A stretch of 64,000 nucleotides of DNA. Source: UBA2227 sp036677505 (lineage in GTDB: Bacteria > Bacillota_I > Bacilli_A > Erysipelotrichales > Erysipelotrichaceae). The position numbers and the translations under genes are program-made. Location: the NCBI GenBank assembly GCA_036677505.1, contig JAVBWK010000036.1, forward strand, positions 38,045-102,044. The letters run 5' to 3'. Position 1 is the stretch's first letter. Each line of letters starts with the position of its first letter. Positions 17,763 to 26,778 of the stretch are shown here, piece after piece. Below the pieces are notes generated by a model that worked only from the letters and a program-made list of their open reading frames with translations, was not told where the DNA came from and did not search any database.

Positions 17763-18259
17763 AACATCCCCTCGATCAGCCGGACAGTGATGATTTTATT
17801 TTCTACGTCATCATCCAGAATAAATGCATCCACATAAGGAATCAGAAGGTCTTTCCCTTCCCTTTTCACCCTCAAAATGGCATGTGCCGGTGTATCGATT
17901 ACCTCAGTCACCGTACCGAGCTGCTCCTTTTTCTCATTAACGACAACACAGTCAATCAGATCGAAAAAGTATACATCATCTTCCTGATGAACGATTCTGT
18001 TTTCATCGATCGAAAGGATAAGATTGCGATAGCCCTCGACATCCTCAATCTTTGGTTTTCCTTCAAAAGATACCAAAGCAAACCCCTGATGCATACGGAA
18101 AGAAGCGACGACAACTTCGACATCTCCTTTATCTGCCGTAAGGTACAGAGGCATGCCAACCGTAAAGCGCTCTTGAGGAAAGTCCGTAAAGAGTTTGACT
18201 TTGACCTCTCCCTTCAGTCCGAAAGGACGGACGATCTGTCCAATGTTGATTTTTCTCAT
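17759..18259 (-). CDS. rimM: 16S rRNA processing protein RimM
   Basis: Binds S19 and helps mature the 30S head. 166 residues: N-terminal RimM domain (IGQIVRPFGLKGEVKVKLFTDFP, which includes the GxxG turn) and C-terminal PRC-barrel (DLIDCVVVNE...LLIPYVDAFI). TGGAGG lies just upstream of the ATG at 18259. A terminator separates it from khpA. Confidence 0.96.
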   Translation of the reverse strand: MRKINIGQIVRPFGLKGEVKVKLFTDFPQERFTVGMPLYLTADKGDVEVVVASFRMHQGFALVSFEGKPKIEDVEGYRNLILSIDENRIVHQEDDVYFFDLIDCVVVNEKKEQLGTVTEVIDTPAHAILRVKREGKDLLIPYVDAFILDDDVENKIITVRLIEGML

Positions 18260-18268
18260 AAAACCTCC

Positions 18269-18290
18269 AAAAAAAGGATGCCAGGCATCC
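18269..18290 (-). terminator. Terminator between khpA and rimM
   Basis: Perfect inverted repeat GGATGCC-T-GGCATCC followed by seven T on the minus strand. It overlaps the khpA stop codon and ends a few bases before the rimM ribosome site. It probably makes rpsP-khpA message more abundant than rimM-trmD message. Confidence 0.8.
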
Positions 18291-18538
18291 TAATACGACT
18301 CAAACTTGATCGCGATTTTCTTATCTTCGATACGCGAAGGAATCGACATCATATGACGGATTGCGGTAGCCATCGAACCTTGTCGACCGATCAGCCGGGC
18401 AATATCCTCCGATTTTGCATACACCATCAATACGATTTCCGACTCGTCAAGACTTGACAGTGTCTTAACAGATAAACTAGCGGTATCTTCGACCATCGGA
18501 CTGACAAGATCATATAAGACTTGTTCCAATGTGTTCAT
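18290..18538 (-). CDS. khpA: KH-domain RNA-binding protein KhpA (YlqC)
   Basis: Small single KH-domain protein of 82 residues with the RNA-gripping GxxG loop in LIGRQGSMATAIRHMM (about 47-62). KhpA acts with KhpB/Jag on mRNAs tied to cell elongation in related bacteria. It follows rpsP by two bases, the universal Bacilli arrangement rpsP-khpA-rimM-trmD. Confidence 0.93.
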   Translation of the reverse strand: MNTLEQVLYDLVSPMVEDTASLSVKTLSSLDESEIVLMVYAKSEDIARLIGRQGSMATAIRHMMSIPSRIEDKKIAIKFESY

Positions 18539-18540
18539 GA

Positions 18541-18813
18541 TTACTTACCGTTCTTTTCTTCGTGAAAACGCTTCATGACGCCGGCGCCGGACAACAGAGC
18601 ACGAACCGTATCTGAAGGCTGAGCACCGTTATTGAGCCATTTTAACGCCAATTCGGCATCGATTTTTACATCGGCCGGAACACTTGTCGGGTTATAGTAA
18701 CCGATTGCTTCGATGAAACGTCCGTCACGCGGTGAACGTGCATCCGCAGCAACGATACGGTAAAACGGACTTTTCTTCGCACCCATTCTTTTCAAACGTA
18801 ATTTTACAGCCAT
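18541..18813 (-). CDS. rpsP: 30S ribosomal protein S16
   Basis: Small-subunit assembly protein. 90 residues beginning AVKLRLKRMGAKKSPFYRIVAADAR, the standard S16 N-terminus; GYYNPT and the KWLNNGAQPSDTVR helix are intact. AAAGGAGGAA lies upstream. It is the first gene after its own strong promoter, separate from ffh. Confidence 0.98.
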   Translation of the reverse strand: MAVKLRLKRMGAKKSPFYRIVAADARSPRDGRFIEAIGYYNPTSVPADVKIDAELALKWLNNGAQPSDTVRALLSGAGVMKRFHEEKNGK

Positions 18814-18840
18814 AATAGTTCCTCCTTTAATTCCTATAAC

Positions 18841-18868
18841 ATCATACCATAAAAAGATAGTGTGTCAA
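18841..18868 (-). promoter_or_regulatory. Promoter of rpsP-khpA-rimM-trmD
   Basis: Minus strand TTGACA (18863-18868), 16-base spacer ending TGG, then TATGAT (18841-18846). A consensus -35 with an extended -10 in the short ffh-rpsP gap. Confidence 0.85.
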
Positions 18869-18888
18869 GTAAATTTACTTACCAGCTG

Positions 18889-20274
18889 TTACCTCTTTTT
18901 CTTTTTCTTATTGGGATTGGGGCGGGTGTTTGAACCCGGCTTTGCCGCCATCTGATTCAAGGGATTGTTGGCACCACTCATCCGCATCATCAGTTTCATC
19001 TGCTCTTTCGTTTTCTCAAACTGAGACAGCAGCTTATTGACTTCTGCGACGCTGGTTCCGGAACCTTTGGCGATCCGCACTTTCCGTGATGCTCGCAGCA
19101 AATCCGGTTGCTGACGCTCATCCTTGGTCATACTCTGAATGATGGCTTTGGAACGCTTCATCTGACGGGTCGCATCATCATCGTTGATTTGTGAAGCCAA
19201 TTGACCGGCCCCCGGCATCATTTTCAGCAATCCGGACAATGAACCCAGCTTGGTCACCTGATTGATCTGATCCATCATATCTTCCAGCGTGAAAGTCCCC
19301 TGCATCAGACGCTGTGCACCTTTCATGCTCGCCTCTAAATCCATCTTTTCTTCTGCTTTTTCAACCAAAGACAAAACATCGCCCATACCTAAAATTCTCG
19401 ATGCCATCCGCTCAGGATAAAACAGTTCAAACTCATCGGTTTTCTCACCGGTACCGACAAACTTGACCGGTACCGAAGTTACTTTTCGCACGGATAATAC
19501 ACCGCCGCCACGGGCATCCCCATCAAACTTCGTTACAACCAAACCGGTTAATTTCAGTGTTTGTTGAAAAGAATCCGCAACTGTCACGATATCCTGGCCG
19601 GTCATTGCATCTACCGTCAAAAGCACTTCCTGCGGTTTTAATACCGTATAGGCCTGCTGAAGTTCATCCATCAGTCGGTCATCGATATGAAGCCGTCCGG
19701 CTGTATCGACGATCACCGCATCAAACTGTTCGTTGATCGCATGAGCCAATGCGTCTTTGACGGTACGGATGACCCCGGCATCAACACCCAAAGAAAATAC
19801 GGGCACACCCACGGAAGCACCCAATATTTTCAGCTGCTCGATCGCTGCCGGACGGGCTAAGTCCGCCGCCACCAGCAATACTTTTTTATTCTCTTTTTTG
19901 CTTAGCCATAACGCCAGTTTCGCAGCTGAGGTCGTTTTACCGGTTCCCTGAAGACCGACCATCATGATTACGGACGGTTTGTGAACCAGATTGAGTCCGG
20001 TTTCTTTGTCACCCAACAAACGAACGATTTCATCATGAACGACTTTAACGACCATTTGCGACGGGTTGACACGGGTATAGACATCCATGCCGATCGCCTT
20101 CTCTTTGACATCAGCCAAAAACTGCTGGATGACTGACAGATTGACATCCGCTTCCAAAAGAGCCAAACGAACTTCCCGAAGCATTTCATCCATGTTTTTC
20201 TCAGTCAGTTTCGCCTGACCGGATATTTTCTTGACCGCCTGGGCTAAGCGGTCGCTTAATTGATCAAATGCCAT
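18889..20274 (-). CDS. ffh: Signal recognition particle protein Ffh
   Basis: SRP54 GTPase that targets membrane proteins with 4.5S RNA. 461 residues: N domain (1-90), G domain with GLQGTGKTTSAAKLA, DTAGR and TKFDGDARGG, and a Met-rich M domain (about 300-440) with the RNA-binding helix KGSGTSVAEVNKLLSQFE. Basic tail of lysines at the C-terminus. The usual ylxM partner upstream is not present; a SAM-hydrolase gene takes that place with a two-base gap. Confidence 0.98.
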   Translation of the reverse strand: MAFDQLSDRLAQAVKKISGQAKLTEKNMDEMLREVRLALLEADVNLSVIQQFLADVKEKAIGMDVYTRVNPSQMVVKVVHDEIVRLLGDKETGLNLVHKPSVIMMVGLQGTGKTTSAAKLALWLSKKENKKVLLVAADLARPAAIEQLKILGASVGVPVFSLGVDAGVIRTVKDALAHAINEQFDAVIVDTAGRLHIDDRLMDELQQAYTVLKPQEVLLTVDAMTGQDIVTVADSFQQTLKLTGLVVTKFDGDARGGGVLSVRKVTSVPVKFVGTGEKTDEFELFYPERMASRILGMGDVLSLVEKAEEKMDLEASMKGAQRLMQGTFTLEDMMDQINQVTKLGSLSGLLKMMPGAGQLASQINDDDATRQMKRSKAIIQSMTKDERQQPDLLRASRKVRIAKGSGTSVAEVNKLLSQFEKTKEQMKLMMRMSGANNPLNQMAAKPGSNTRPNPNKKKKKR

Positions 20275-20276
20275 AA

Positions 20277-21122
20277 TTACCTCACAACTTTCTTAAGTTC
20301 TACTTTCCACTGCGGACCGGTCCCGATATTGTATGCCCGCGCAAAATTCCCCTGATTGATGGCTAATGCCATGTGATACATCGAGTTGGTATATAAAAGG
20401 ACTTCACCGACATTGACCTGGGCAAAGGTCGGTCCGTAACAGACATGATTCTGATACACCCGGATATGCCCGTTGGTGATCGATACCTCAACCATCTCCC
20501 CAAACTCAACGCCAAGTTTTGAGAACATTTCCCTTGAAATATTGGTCCAGCAGCTGCCGAATCGGACATCGAGAATATCTACACAGCCGACGATACGGTT
20601 TTCAAATTGCTGAGCTACGGCTAAATCGACTTCAACGACCCGCTCGACCGAAAGCAGTTGCCCGACTTCTTCAAAAGTAATCAGATCGGCGGCCAGTTTA
20701 GCTCCGGTAAAGGCATAAACATCACGACCGTGAAACGTATAGGAGTGTTCGGTGTTCTTGCGGCGGTGAACCGCTTCTTCGATCTCCCGTACCTCCTCGA
20801 TTCCGATGAGCCGTTTGATATGGGTCAGAGTTCCGTTATCCGGAGTTACCACATAATGACCGCTGCTTGTTTTCGCAACCACGCTTTTACGGTTGGAACC
20901 GACACCCGGATCGACCACCGAAACGAATACCGTCCCCGCAGGCCAATACTGAAGCGTTTGAATCAGCCGGTAAGATGCCGCAAATATATCGTACGGTGGA
21001 ATTTCATGAGTCAGATCATAAACTTTGAGGGTAGCCGATACATCCAAGGCAACACCATACATGGCAGCTACAGCACCATCCACTAAACCGAAATCACTTT
21101 GCAATACCAGGTGTTTATTCAT
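20277..21122 (-). CDS. SAM hydroxide adenosyltransferase (DUF62)
   Basis: DUF62/SAM hydrolase family, splitting S-adenosylmethionine to adenosine and methionine. 281 residues: N-terminal domain with LQSDFGLVDGAVAAMYGV and SVVDPGVGSNRKSV, a PDNGTLT loop, a FHGRDVYAFTGAKLA segment, then a C-terminal beta-barrel. These match the family's Asp/Arg/His active-site motifs. Physiological purpose in this operon is unknown. It begins after a TAGGAGG site. Confidence 0.9.
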   Translation of the reverse strand: MNKHLVLQSDFGLVDGAVAAMYGVALDVSATLKVYDLTHEIPPYDIFAASYRLIQTLQYWPAGTVFVSVVDPGVGSNRKSVVAKTSSGHYVVTPDNGTLTHIKRLIGIEEVREIEEAVHRRKNTEHSYTFHGRDVYAFTGAKLAADLITFEEVGQLLSVERVVEVDLAVAQQFENRIVGCVDILDVRFGSCWTNISREMFSKLGVEFGEMVEVSITNGHIRVYQNHVCYGPTFAQVNVGEVLLYTNSMYHMALAINQGNFARAYNIGTGPQWKVELKKVVR

Positions 21123-21130
21123 GTGCCCTC

Positions 21131-22327
21131 CTAAAACAGAGTATCCTCTGTTCTCTTCTCATCATATTTTACAAAAACCGTTTGTGACTTTTCAACACAT
21201 TCAACCACATAAGGAATAAAGTCAAATAATTTCTCATAATTCTCTGACTTATACAAGGCCGGCCGCGTGACAGGACTCACCGGAGTAAATACGGTACAGC
21301 AATCCTCATACGGACGAATCGAAATATCGTAAGTACCGATTTTCTCTGCCAGCTCAATGATTTCATTTTTATCATACATGATCAGCGGACGCAAAATCGG
21401 CAGCGTAGCCACTGCAGAAATCACTTGAATGCTCTCCAGTGTCTGAGAAGCAACCTGACCGACACACTCACCGGTGATCAATGCTTTACACTTCCGCTTC
21501 AACGCAATCTGCTGGGCGATGCGCATCATCATCCGACGCATGACCGTGATGCGATAATTCTCGGGAATAAAGTGATTGATCTGTAATTGCAAATCTGTGA
21601 AGTTAACGATGTGCATCCGGATTTCCTTTTGCCCTGCGGTCAGTTTTCTGGCAAGATCCAAGACTTTATCGAGCGCTGCCTGCGAAGTATACGGAGGTGA
21701 CTGAAAATGAACACACTCCAATTCGATTCCGCGCTTGTTGCTTAAATATGCGGCGACCGGCGAGTCGATTCCCCCCGATAACAACAACATCGCTTTGCCT
21801 TGAGTCCCAACCGGAAATCCTTGACTGCCTTCCACAGTCTTGACAGTGATATATACTTCCTGAGGACGGACCTCAACCAACACTCTGATTTCGGGATCAC
21901 GGACATTTACGGTATGATCGGTATGTTTCAGTATCGCAGTGCCTAAAGCCCGGTTGATTTGATCAGTTACAAACGGAAATGATTTATCTGCCCGCCTCGT
22001 AATCACTTTAAAAGTGCCTGCAGGTTCTTTCTTCATCAGTGCAGCCGCAACTTCTGCCATTTTATCCAGATCCTGCTCGACCTTCACGGCAAGTGATATC
22101 GTACTTATCCCAAAAATCTGCTTTAGCCGGGCAATAATCACATCTTCATCACAACCGTTAAGATATACATAAATGCGATCGAAAGAACCGATGACTTTGA
22201 CACCTTCGAACTCACGCATAGCTTCATTGATGTTTTTTCTCAGAATGCGGACAAAATCCTTTTTATTTTTTCCTTTAGTCGACAGTTCCGCAAAACGGAC
22301 GACACAAATATCTGCTTTAATATCCAT
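21131..22327 (-). CDS. thiI: tRNA 4-thiouridine synthetase ThiI
   Basis: Makes s4U at position 8 of tRNAs, taking sulfur from a cysteine desulfurase, and may feed thiamine thiazole synthesis. 398 residues: N-terminal ferredoxin-like and THUMP domains (about 1-170), PP-loop ATPase with LLLSGGIDSPVAAYL (about 180). There is no C-terminal rhodanese domain, as is usual in Firmicutes. It overlaps the desulfurase gene by 11 bases, matching the Bacillus nifZ-thiI pair. Confidence 0.95.
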   Translation of the reverse strand: MDIKADICVVRFAELSTKGKNKKDFVRILRKNINEAMREFEGVKVIGSFDRIYVYLNGCDEDVIIARLKQIFGISTISLAVKVEQDLDKMAEVAAALMKKEPAGTFKVITRRADKSFPFVTDQINRALGTAILKHTDHTVNVRDPEIRVLVEVRPQEVYITVKTVEGSQGFPVGTQGKAMLLLSGGIDSPVAAYLSNKRGIELECVHFQSPPYTSQAALDKVLDLARKLTAGQKEIRMHIVNFTDLQLQINHFIPENYRITVMRRMMMRIAQQIALKRKCKALITGECVGQVASQTLESIQVISAVATLPILRPLIMYDKNEIIELAEKIGTYDISIRPYEDCCTVFTPVSPVTRPALYKSENYEKLFDFIPYVVECVEKSQTVFVKYDEKRTEDTLF

Positions 22328-23462
22328 GCCTGATGATCTCCTTTAAACACTCCACAAAACGCTGTGCCTGATCCATGGTCGATCGCTCACCGAAACTCAA
22401 GCGGATGACACCGTTGGCTGTGTGTTCTTTCAGACCGATGGCTGTGTGAACATGAGAATATGCAGACTGCGAGGTACAGGTGCTGTGTGCCGAGACATAA
22501 ATCTTTCTTTGGCTCAGTGCATTCATCATGATTTCAGAGGGAATCGAAGGATAGGTAAAAGCAAGGATGAATACGGAACCGTCAGAAGGTGTCAGAATAT
22601 CCAGGTTGTCGATTTTTTCAAGCTCACAGCGGATAAACTCATTGACGGTTTTGACACGCTTATATAACTGCTCTCTTGAATCAAGGGCCAGACGCAGTAT
22701 TTTAGCGAAAGTGACATTTGCCAGCGTATTGCTTGTCCCGGCGCGAAGATAGTATTCCTGCTGTCCGCCGCTGATCAGCGGGATCATGTCGATTTGCGGA
22801 TTGCGGATCAGCAGTCCTGATCCTTTCAGACCGCCGATTTTGTGAGCCGAAAAACTGGCGAAATCAATGCGTGACAAATCGATCGGATATTTGCCGAGCA
22901 TCTGAACGAAATCGACATGCAATGCGGCTGAACTGGTGGATTTGACGGTTTTTTTGACAGACTCGATATCCTGAATCGTACCGATTTCATTGTTAATAGC
23001 CATGATCGAAACCAAGACCGTGTCTTTCCTTAGAGCATTGCGCAACTGATCGATCGAAATCCTGCCAAATTCATCCACATCCAAATATTCGACTTCGAAA
23101 CCAAAATACTGTTCCAGCTGCTTAAACGCATTTAAAACACTGCTGTGCTCGATTTTGGTCGTAATGCAATGGCGGCCTTTGTGCTGATTGGCTAAAGCAA
23201 CTCCTTTGACAGCCATATTGTTGGCCTCGGATGCTGATGCGGTAAACAAAACCGTTTCAACCGAAACATTGAGCAATGCAGCGATTTTTTCGCGGCTGAT
23301 ACGCATCAAGTCAGCCACCTGATATCCCAAATGGTGCAGTGAATCCGGGTTTGCATAAAACTGAGGCAACAATGTTTGCGTTGCCTCAATTACCTCATGA
23401 TGAACGGGTGCTGTGGAAGCGTAATCAAAATAAATTTCAGGTATGCTTTGCACTTCGGGCAT
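22317..23462 (-). CDS. Cysteine desulfurase (NifS/NifZ-type), ThiI partner
   Basis: PLP enzyme that passes sulfur from cysteine to ThiI. About 381 residues with EANNMAVKG, the H-S-S in EHSSVL, the PLP lysine in SAHKIGGLKGSG and a candidate catalytic cysteine in STCTSQS. Coordinates use the ATG at 23462. However, GGAG is only one base before that ATG, so the GTG at 23453, ten bases past GGAG, is the likelier true start. It overlaps the ezrA end and the thiI start, so the three are co-translated. It is not a SufS/IscS system member by context. Confidence 0.92.
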   Translation of the reverse strand: MPEVQSIPEIYFDYASTAPVHHEVIEATQTLLPQFYANPDSLHHLGYQVADLMRISREKIAALLNVSVETVLFTASASEANNMAVKGVALANQHKGRHCITTKIEHSSVLNAFKQLEQYFGFEVEYLDVDEFGRISIDQLRNALRKDTVLVSIMAINNEIGTIQDIESVKKTVKSTSSAALHVDFVQMLGKYPIDLSRIDFASFSAHKIGGLKGSGLLIRNPQIDMIPLISGGQQEYYLRAGTSNTLANVTFAKILRLALDSREQLYKRVKTVNEFIRCELEKIDNLDILTPSDGSVFILAFTYPSIPSEIMMNALSQRKIYVSAHSTCTSQSAYSHVHTAIGLKEHTANGVIRLSFGERSTMDQAQRFVECLKEIIRHGY

Positions 23463-25179
23463 TCTCCTTAATCAGATCCTCAAATTTCTGAGGATGCAGT
23501 TTCTCAATGGCTGATAAAGCAATGGTCAGCGCCTGGGTATACTCACCGTTTCTAAACGAAAGCTCAGCACGGGTAAGTTCGGAATCCAGCATCGGGAAAC
23601 TGGAGCGGTATTTATTACCAAACACGATGGCATGTTCGACCATATCGACCATACCGACGATGTTATTGACATTGTTATATAATTTGTAAATGTAGTCGAT
23701 GGCTTCATTTACAGTCAGATTCAAGGCTTTGATATCTAAAGGATTGACAGACAGTAACTCCTCCATGGAGTCGATATACTGATGACAGCGGGCGACATCT
23801 CCCTGATAACTGTCGGATATCTGAGGCAAACGGTGCCGATGGATCTTTACTTCGATTTCATTCATGATCAGATGAAGCTTGAGCAACTGCTTCTTCGCTC
23901 TTTCCTCATCCGATGATGCGCGTGCAACCTGGTCTTTGATAGCCAAAATATCTTTTGTCTGATTCGACATATCCTGCTGACATTCCTTAAATGATATCAA
24001 CAGCGTTGAAGCCGGAATCGATTTTTCACGGCTCATCCGCTCAAGCTTACGGTAAGTCTCCATGCTAGCCATCATATCTTTTTCGATTCTCGGCAGCGTT
24101 GCACTCAGCTGATTGAAACCAAATCGCAGTGCGACCAGTTCGACACTCTTTCTGACTTCGGTAAACAGCTGTGCATTTTCGTCAGAAGAAGCCGAGAGAG
24201 CGCTGCTGATCACGCTAATCTCATCAAATGCCTTATCTTCACGTTCCATCGCCGATAAAAGCTGCCCAAGCCGTTTCTGATTGTCATCACAATGTTCCTT
24301 TGCCCTATCTGTAAGACCCTGCCGTAACGCCGAGAGATCCTCTTTGAGGGTCGCAGATATCAGATCGAGATTCTTGCTGACTTCCAGATGATTGAGAAAT
24401 ACCCCTTTTTGCTTGATTCTGCTGTAATTAAATGCGACATCATCCAATAAACGCGGTAAAAGTCCTTTTGCAGCGCTGATCAGATCCGGCAATGTTTCGA
24501 TCTGATGTTTGATCACGGCCAAAGCTTCATTGATTTCTGCAGACTTGCTTTCAGCTTTTTCAAACTCAGAAGCAAACATCCATTCTTCAAATGCTGTAAA
24601 CATCTTCTCGATTTCCGATACTTCATGTTCGATGGTTTCCATACTGAAATTCAAACCGGCAGCCTTCGCTGAAATTTGACTCTTAACTTCCCTGAACTCA
24701 TCTTTTAGCCGGGTGATTTCGTAGCGCTGCTGATTTTCCCGTTCCAGGATCATATTCAGACGGGCATCAAGTTCTTCTACCCGTTTCTGTTCCTGATCAA
24801 TCAGGTTACTCAAATCAGCCAGGTTTTCCTTCGCTGTTTTAAGTTTGCCGATCAACAGCTCATCTTCCGTATCCGCCAGCAACCCGGATAAGGATTTGAA
24901 ACTATCAAAAATCTTGCCGAAATCTTCTTTGCAAGCCGAGGTCAGATCACTGATTTCATGATTGACACGTGCCAAAGCCATGGCTTTGTTTAACTTAAAC
25001 TGTAAGGGAACACTCTTTATCGAATTATAACGGATTTCAAGTTCTTTCAGTTTCCGTAAGTATCCGCTCAGGCGCAGACGGCGAAAAACTAAAATGCCGA
25101 TAAGCAGCAACAGCGCTCCGGAAAGTGAGATCAATACTTCTTTTTGCGACAGAAAGTTCAGAATATCGTCAAGATTCAT
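23437..25179 (-). CDS. ezrA: Septation ring regulator EzrA
   Basis: Membrane-anchored spectrin-like protein that restrains and organises FtsZ rings in Bacilli. About 580 residues: a short extracellular N-terminus, one membrane segment (about 17-34), RRLRLSGYLRKLKELE at the cytoplasmic face, then almost continuous coiled coil to the C-terminus. The start at 25179 is chosen because GGGGTGA precedes it. Its position divergent from rpsD and beside the cysteine desulfurase/thiI pair is the Bacillus arrangement. Confidence 0.92.
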   Translation of the reverse strand: MNLDDILNFLSQKEVLISLSGALLLLIGILVFRRLRLSGYLRKLKELEIRYNSIKSVPLQFKLNKAMALARVNHEISDLTSACKEDFGKIFDSFKSLSGLLADTEDELLIGKLKTAKENLADLSNLIDQEQKRVEELDARLNMILERENQQRYEITRLKDEFREVKSQISAKAAGLNFSMETIEHEVSEIEKMFTAFEEWMFASEFEKAESKSAEINEALAVIKHQIETLPDLISAAKGLLPRLLDDVAFNYSRIKQKGVFLNHLEVSKNLDLISATLKEDLSALRQGLTDRAKEHCDDNQKRLGQLLSAMEREDKAFDEISVISSALSASSDENAQLFTEVRKSVELVALRFGFNQLSATLPRIEKDMMASMETYRKLERMSREKSIPASTLLISFKECQQDMSNQTKDILAIKDQVARASSDEERAKKQLLKLHLIMNEIEVKIHRHRLPQISDSYQGDVARCHQYIDSMEELLSVNPLDIKALNLTVNEAIDYIYKLYNNVNNIVGMVDMVEHAIVFGNKYRSSFPMLDSELTRAELSFRNGEYTQALTIALSAIEKLHPQKFEDLIKENARSAKHT

Positions 25180-25202
25180 AAATGCGTCACCCCATTGTTC
25201 AT

Positions 25203-25211
25203 ATTGTATCA
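25203..25211 (-). promoter_or_regulatory. Extended -10 promoter element for ezrA
   Basis: Minus strand TGATACAAT, a TGn-extended -10, 24 bases before the ezrA ATG. No convincing -35 is seen. It lies back to back with the rpsD promoter. Confidence 0.55.
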
Positions 25212-25237
25212 TAAAATATCTTTCATTGAGGTAAAAA

Positions 25238-25266
25238 TTGACAGAACTGAACGTTTTTGGTATAGT
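25238..25266 (+). promoter_or_regulatory. Promoter of rpsD
   Basis: TTGACA (25238-25243), 17-base spacer, TATAGT (25261-25266). Near-consensus sigma-A promoter; start site expected near 25273. Confidence 0.9.
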
Positions 25267-25272
25267 ATTAAA

Positions 25273-25443
25273 GCGTCAAATGATGGCAGCTCGCAAAGTC
25301 TTGAATCTGGCGTTTGTCACATCCGTAGGATGGAGTAAAGTAACTTGCTGCAAAAGCGAAATACCCGAGACAAACACCCCTCAATGATGATTTGCGCCTG
25401 TTGTTGTTTTATGTAAGCCATAAAACAATAAGGAGGTATTTAC
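25273..25443 (+). promoter_or_regulatory. Structured S4-type leader of rpsD
   Basis: About 170 bases between the predicted start site and the rpsD ATG. Visible pairings are GTTTGTC (near 25314) with GACAAAC (near 25370), an inner CATCC-GTA-GGATG hairpin, and a perfect ten-base stem TTGTTTTATG / CATAAAACAA (25404-25428) that ends two bases before the AGGAGG ribosome site. Bacillus rpsD is autoregulated by S4 through its leader; a similar role is likely here, but I could not match the class by eye. Confidence 0.65.
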
Positions 25444-26046
25444 ATGGCAAGAGTCAACGGACCGGTTTGGAAAAAAGCCCGTCGCCTTGGTTTCTCAATT
25501 CTTGAAACCGGCGAGGAACTTAAGAAACGTCAAAGCGTGCCTGGTCAGCACGGCGGCAAACGTCCCGCAAAACTATCCAACTATGGATTACAGTTACGTG
25601 AAAAACAACGCATCCGCTTTATGTACGGTGTTACCGAACGTCAGTTCTACAACACTTACCTGAAAGCCGTAAAAATGGCAGGCGTTACCGGTCATAACTT
25701 CCTGAACTTACTGGAAGCACGTCTTGATAACGTGGTCTACCGCATGGGTTTCGGCCGCACTCGCAATGCAGCCCGTCAGTTAGTCAATCACGGCCACATT
25801 CTGGTCAACGGTCAGAAAGTTGACATCCCTTCGTTCTCGGTCAAGCCGGGCAGCGTGATTGAAGTCAAAGAAACATCTAAGAATCTTGACTTACTCCGTG
25901 ATTCCTTGGAAGCAACCCTGAATACGGTCGGTTTCGTCACCGTAGACAAAGAAGCGAAAAAAGGCACATTCGTCCGCTATCCGGAACGAAATGAACTGAA
26001 CGCAGAGCTAAACGAAGCTCTCGTCGTCGAATTCTATAACCGTTAA
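25444..26046 (+). CDS. rpsD: 30S ribosomal protein S4
   Basis: Primary 16S-binding protein that nucleates 30S assembly. 200 residues. N-terminal domain, LRSRLDNVVYR-type segment (LEARLDNVVYRMGFGRTRNAARQ), S4 RNA-binding domain around HGHILVNGQKVDIPS, and a typical C-terminus. It lacks the Zn-cysteine cluster, so it is the zinc-free form. AAGGAGG is eight bases upstream. Transcribed alone, opposite to its neighbours. Confidence 0.98.
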   Translation: MARVNGPVWKKARRLGFSILETGEELKKRQSVPGQHGGKRPAKLSNYGLQLREKQRIRFMYGVTERQFYNTYLKAVKMAGVTGHNFLNLLEARLDNVVYRMGFGRTRNAARQLVNHGHILVNGQKVDIPSFSVKPGSVIEVKETSKNLDLLRDSLEATLNTVGFVTVDKEAKKGTFVRYPERNELNAELNEALVVEFYNR

Positions 26047-26052
26047 AAAGAT

Positions 26053-26077
26053 AAACCCCGATATCTCATCGGGGTTT
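26053..26077. terminator. Bidirectional terminator between rpsD and the pseudouridine synthase
   Basis: Stem AAACCCCGAT / ATCGGGGTTT with a five-base loop. The plus strand continues TTTTCTT after rpsD; the minus strand continues TTTATCTTT for the convergent gene that ends at 26080. Confidence 0.85.
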
Positions 26078-26079
26078 TC

Positions 26080-26778
26080 TTATACGTTTTTAAGTTTTTC
26101 AACTTCATGCTCACTCAGAAACCGCCAACTTCCCAAGGGTAAATCTTCATCCAACCGTAATGATCCCATCGCGACTCTTTTGAGATAAGTCACCTGATTT
26201 CCGCAGGATGAAAGCATGCGTTTGACCTGATGATAACGCCCTTCCCTGATGGTAAGTAATAAGGCCCTATCTGAGACAAGCTCTGCCTTGGCAGCAAGAG
26301 TCAGTGTTTCATCCCCGATATCGACCCCAAAACGAAGTTGCGCCAATGTCTGTTCATCGACCGGATCACGACATTCCACATAATATGTTTTATCCACTTT
26401 CCGTTTCGGTGATAACAAACGATGAGAAAGGTCTCCGTCATTGGTAATCAGCAGCAGACCTTCGGTATCAATATCCAATCGTCCGACCGGAAAACATCCG
26501 AAGGGCAACTCAACATCAATGCATTCCAGTACCGTTTTGTGCATCTCATCTGAAGTTGCACTTACGACACCTTGAGGTTTATGAAGCATGATATACACAT
26601 CCAAAATTACTTTAAGTTTTTCGTCATCCAGTCGGATATCATCGGTATACGGATCAATATGTACATCATCGTTTTCAGTGATGATTCCGTTGACCGCAAC
26701 CCTTTTCTGACGGATGATTTTTTTTACTTCTTTTCTTGATCCGACATTCGCCAGGCTGAGGTACTTATCCAGCCTCAT
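26080..26778 (-). CDS. RsuA/RluB-family rRNA pseudouridine synthase
   Basis: Isomerises uridine in ribosomal RNA. 232 residues: N-terminal S4 domain (MRLDKYLSLANVGSRKEVKKII), then the catalytic domain with GRLDIDTEGLLLITNDG, whose GRLD aspartate is catalytic, and the REGRYHQVKRM motif. The size fits RsuA-type enzymes acting on 16S (Bacillus YtzG lies next to YtgP). It overlaps the flippase gene by four bases. The exact uridine is not decidable from sequence. Confidence 0.92.
   Translation of the reverse strand: MRLDKYLSLANVGSRKEVKKIIRQKRVAVNGIITENDDVHIDPYTDDIRLDDEKLKVILDVYIMLHKPQGVVSATSDEMHKTVLECIDVELPFGCFPVGRLDIDTEGLLLITNDGDLSHRLLSPKRKVDKTYYVECRDPVDEQTLAQLRFGVDIGDETLTLAAKAELVSDRALLLTIREGRYHQVKRMLSSCGNQVTYLKRVAMGSLRLDEDLPLGSWRFLSEHEVEKLKNV

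Noticed and set aside
17882..18457. 191-codon plus-strand frame
   Set aside because: Crosses rimM, a terminator and khpA on the opposite strand; no coding signal of its own.
25273..25443. SRP RNA or tmRNA in the rpsD leader
   Set aside because: No conserved SRP GGAA/GGAG tetraloop arm or tmRNA ends were visible; an mRNA leader explains promoter and position.
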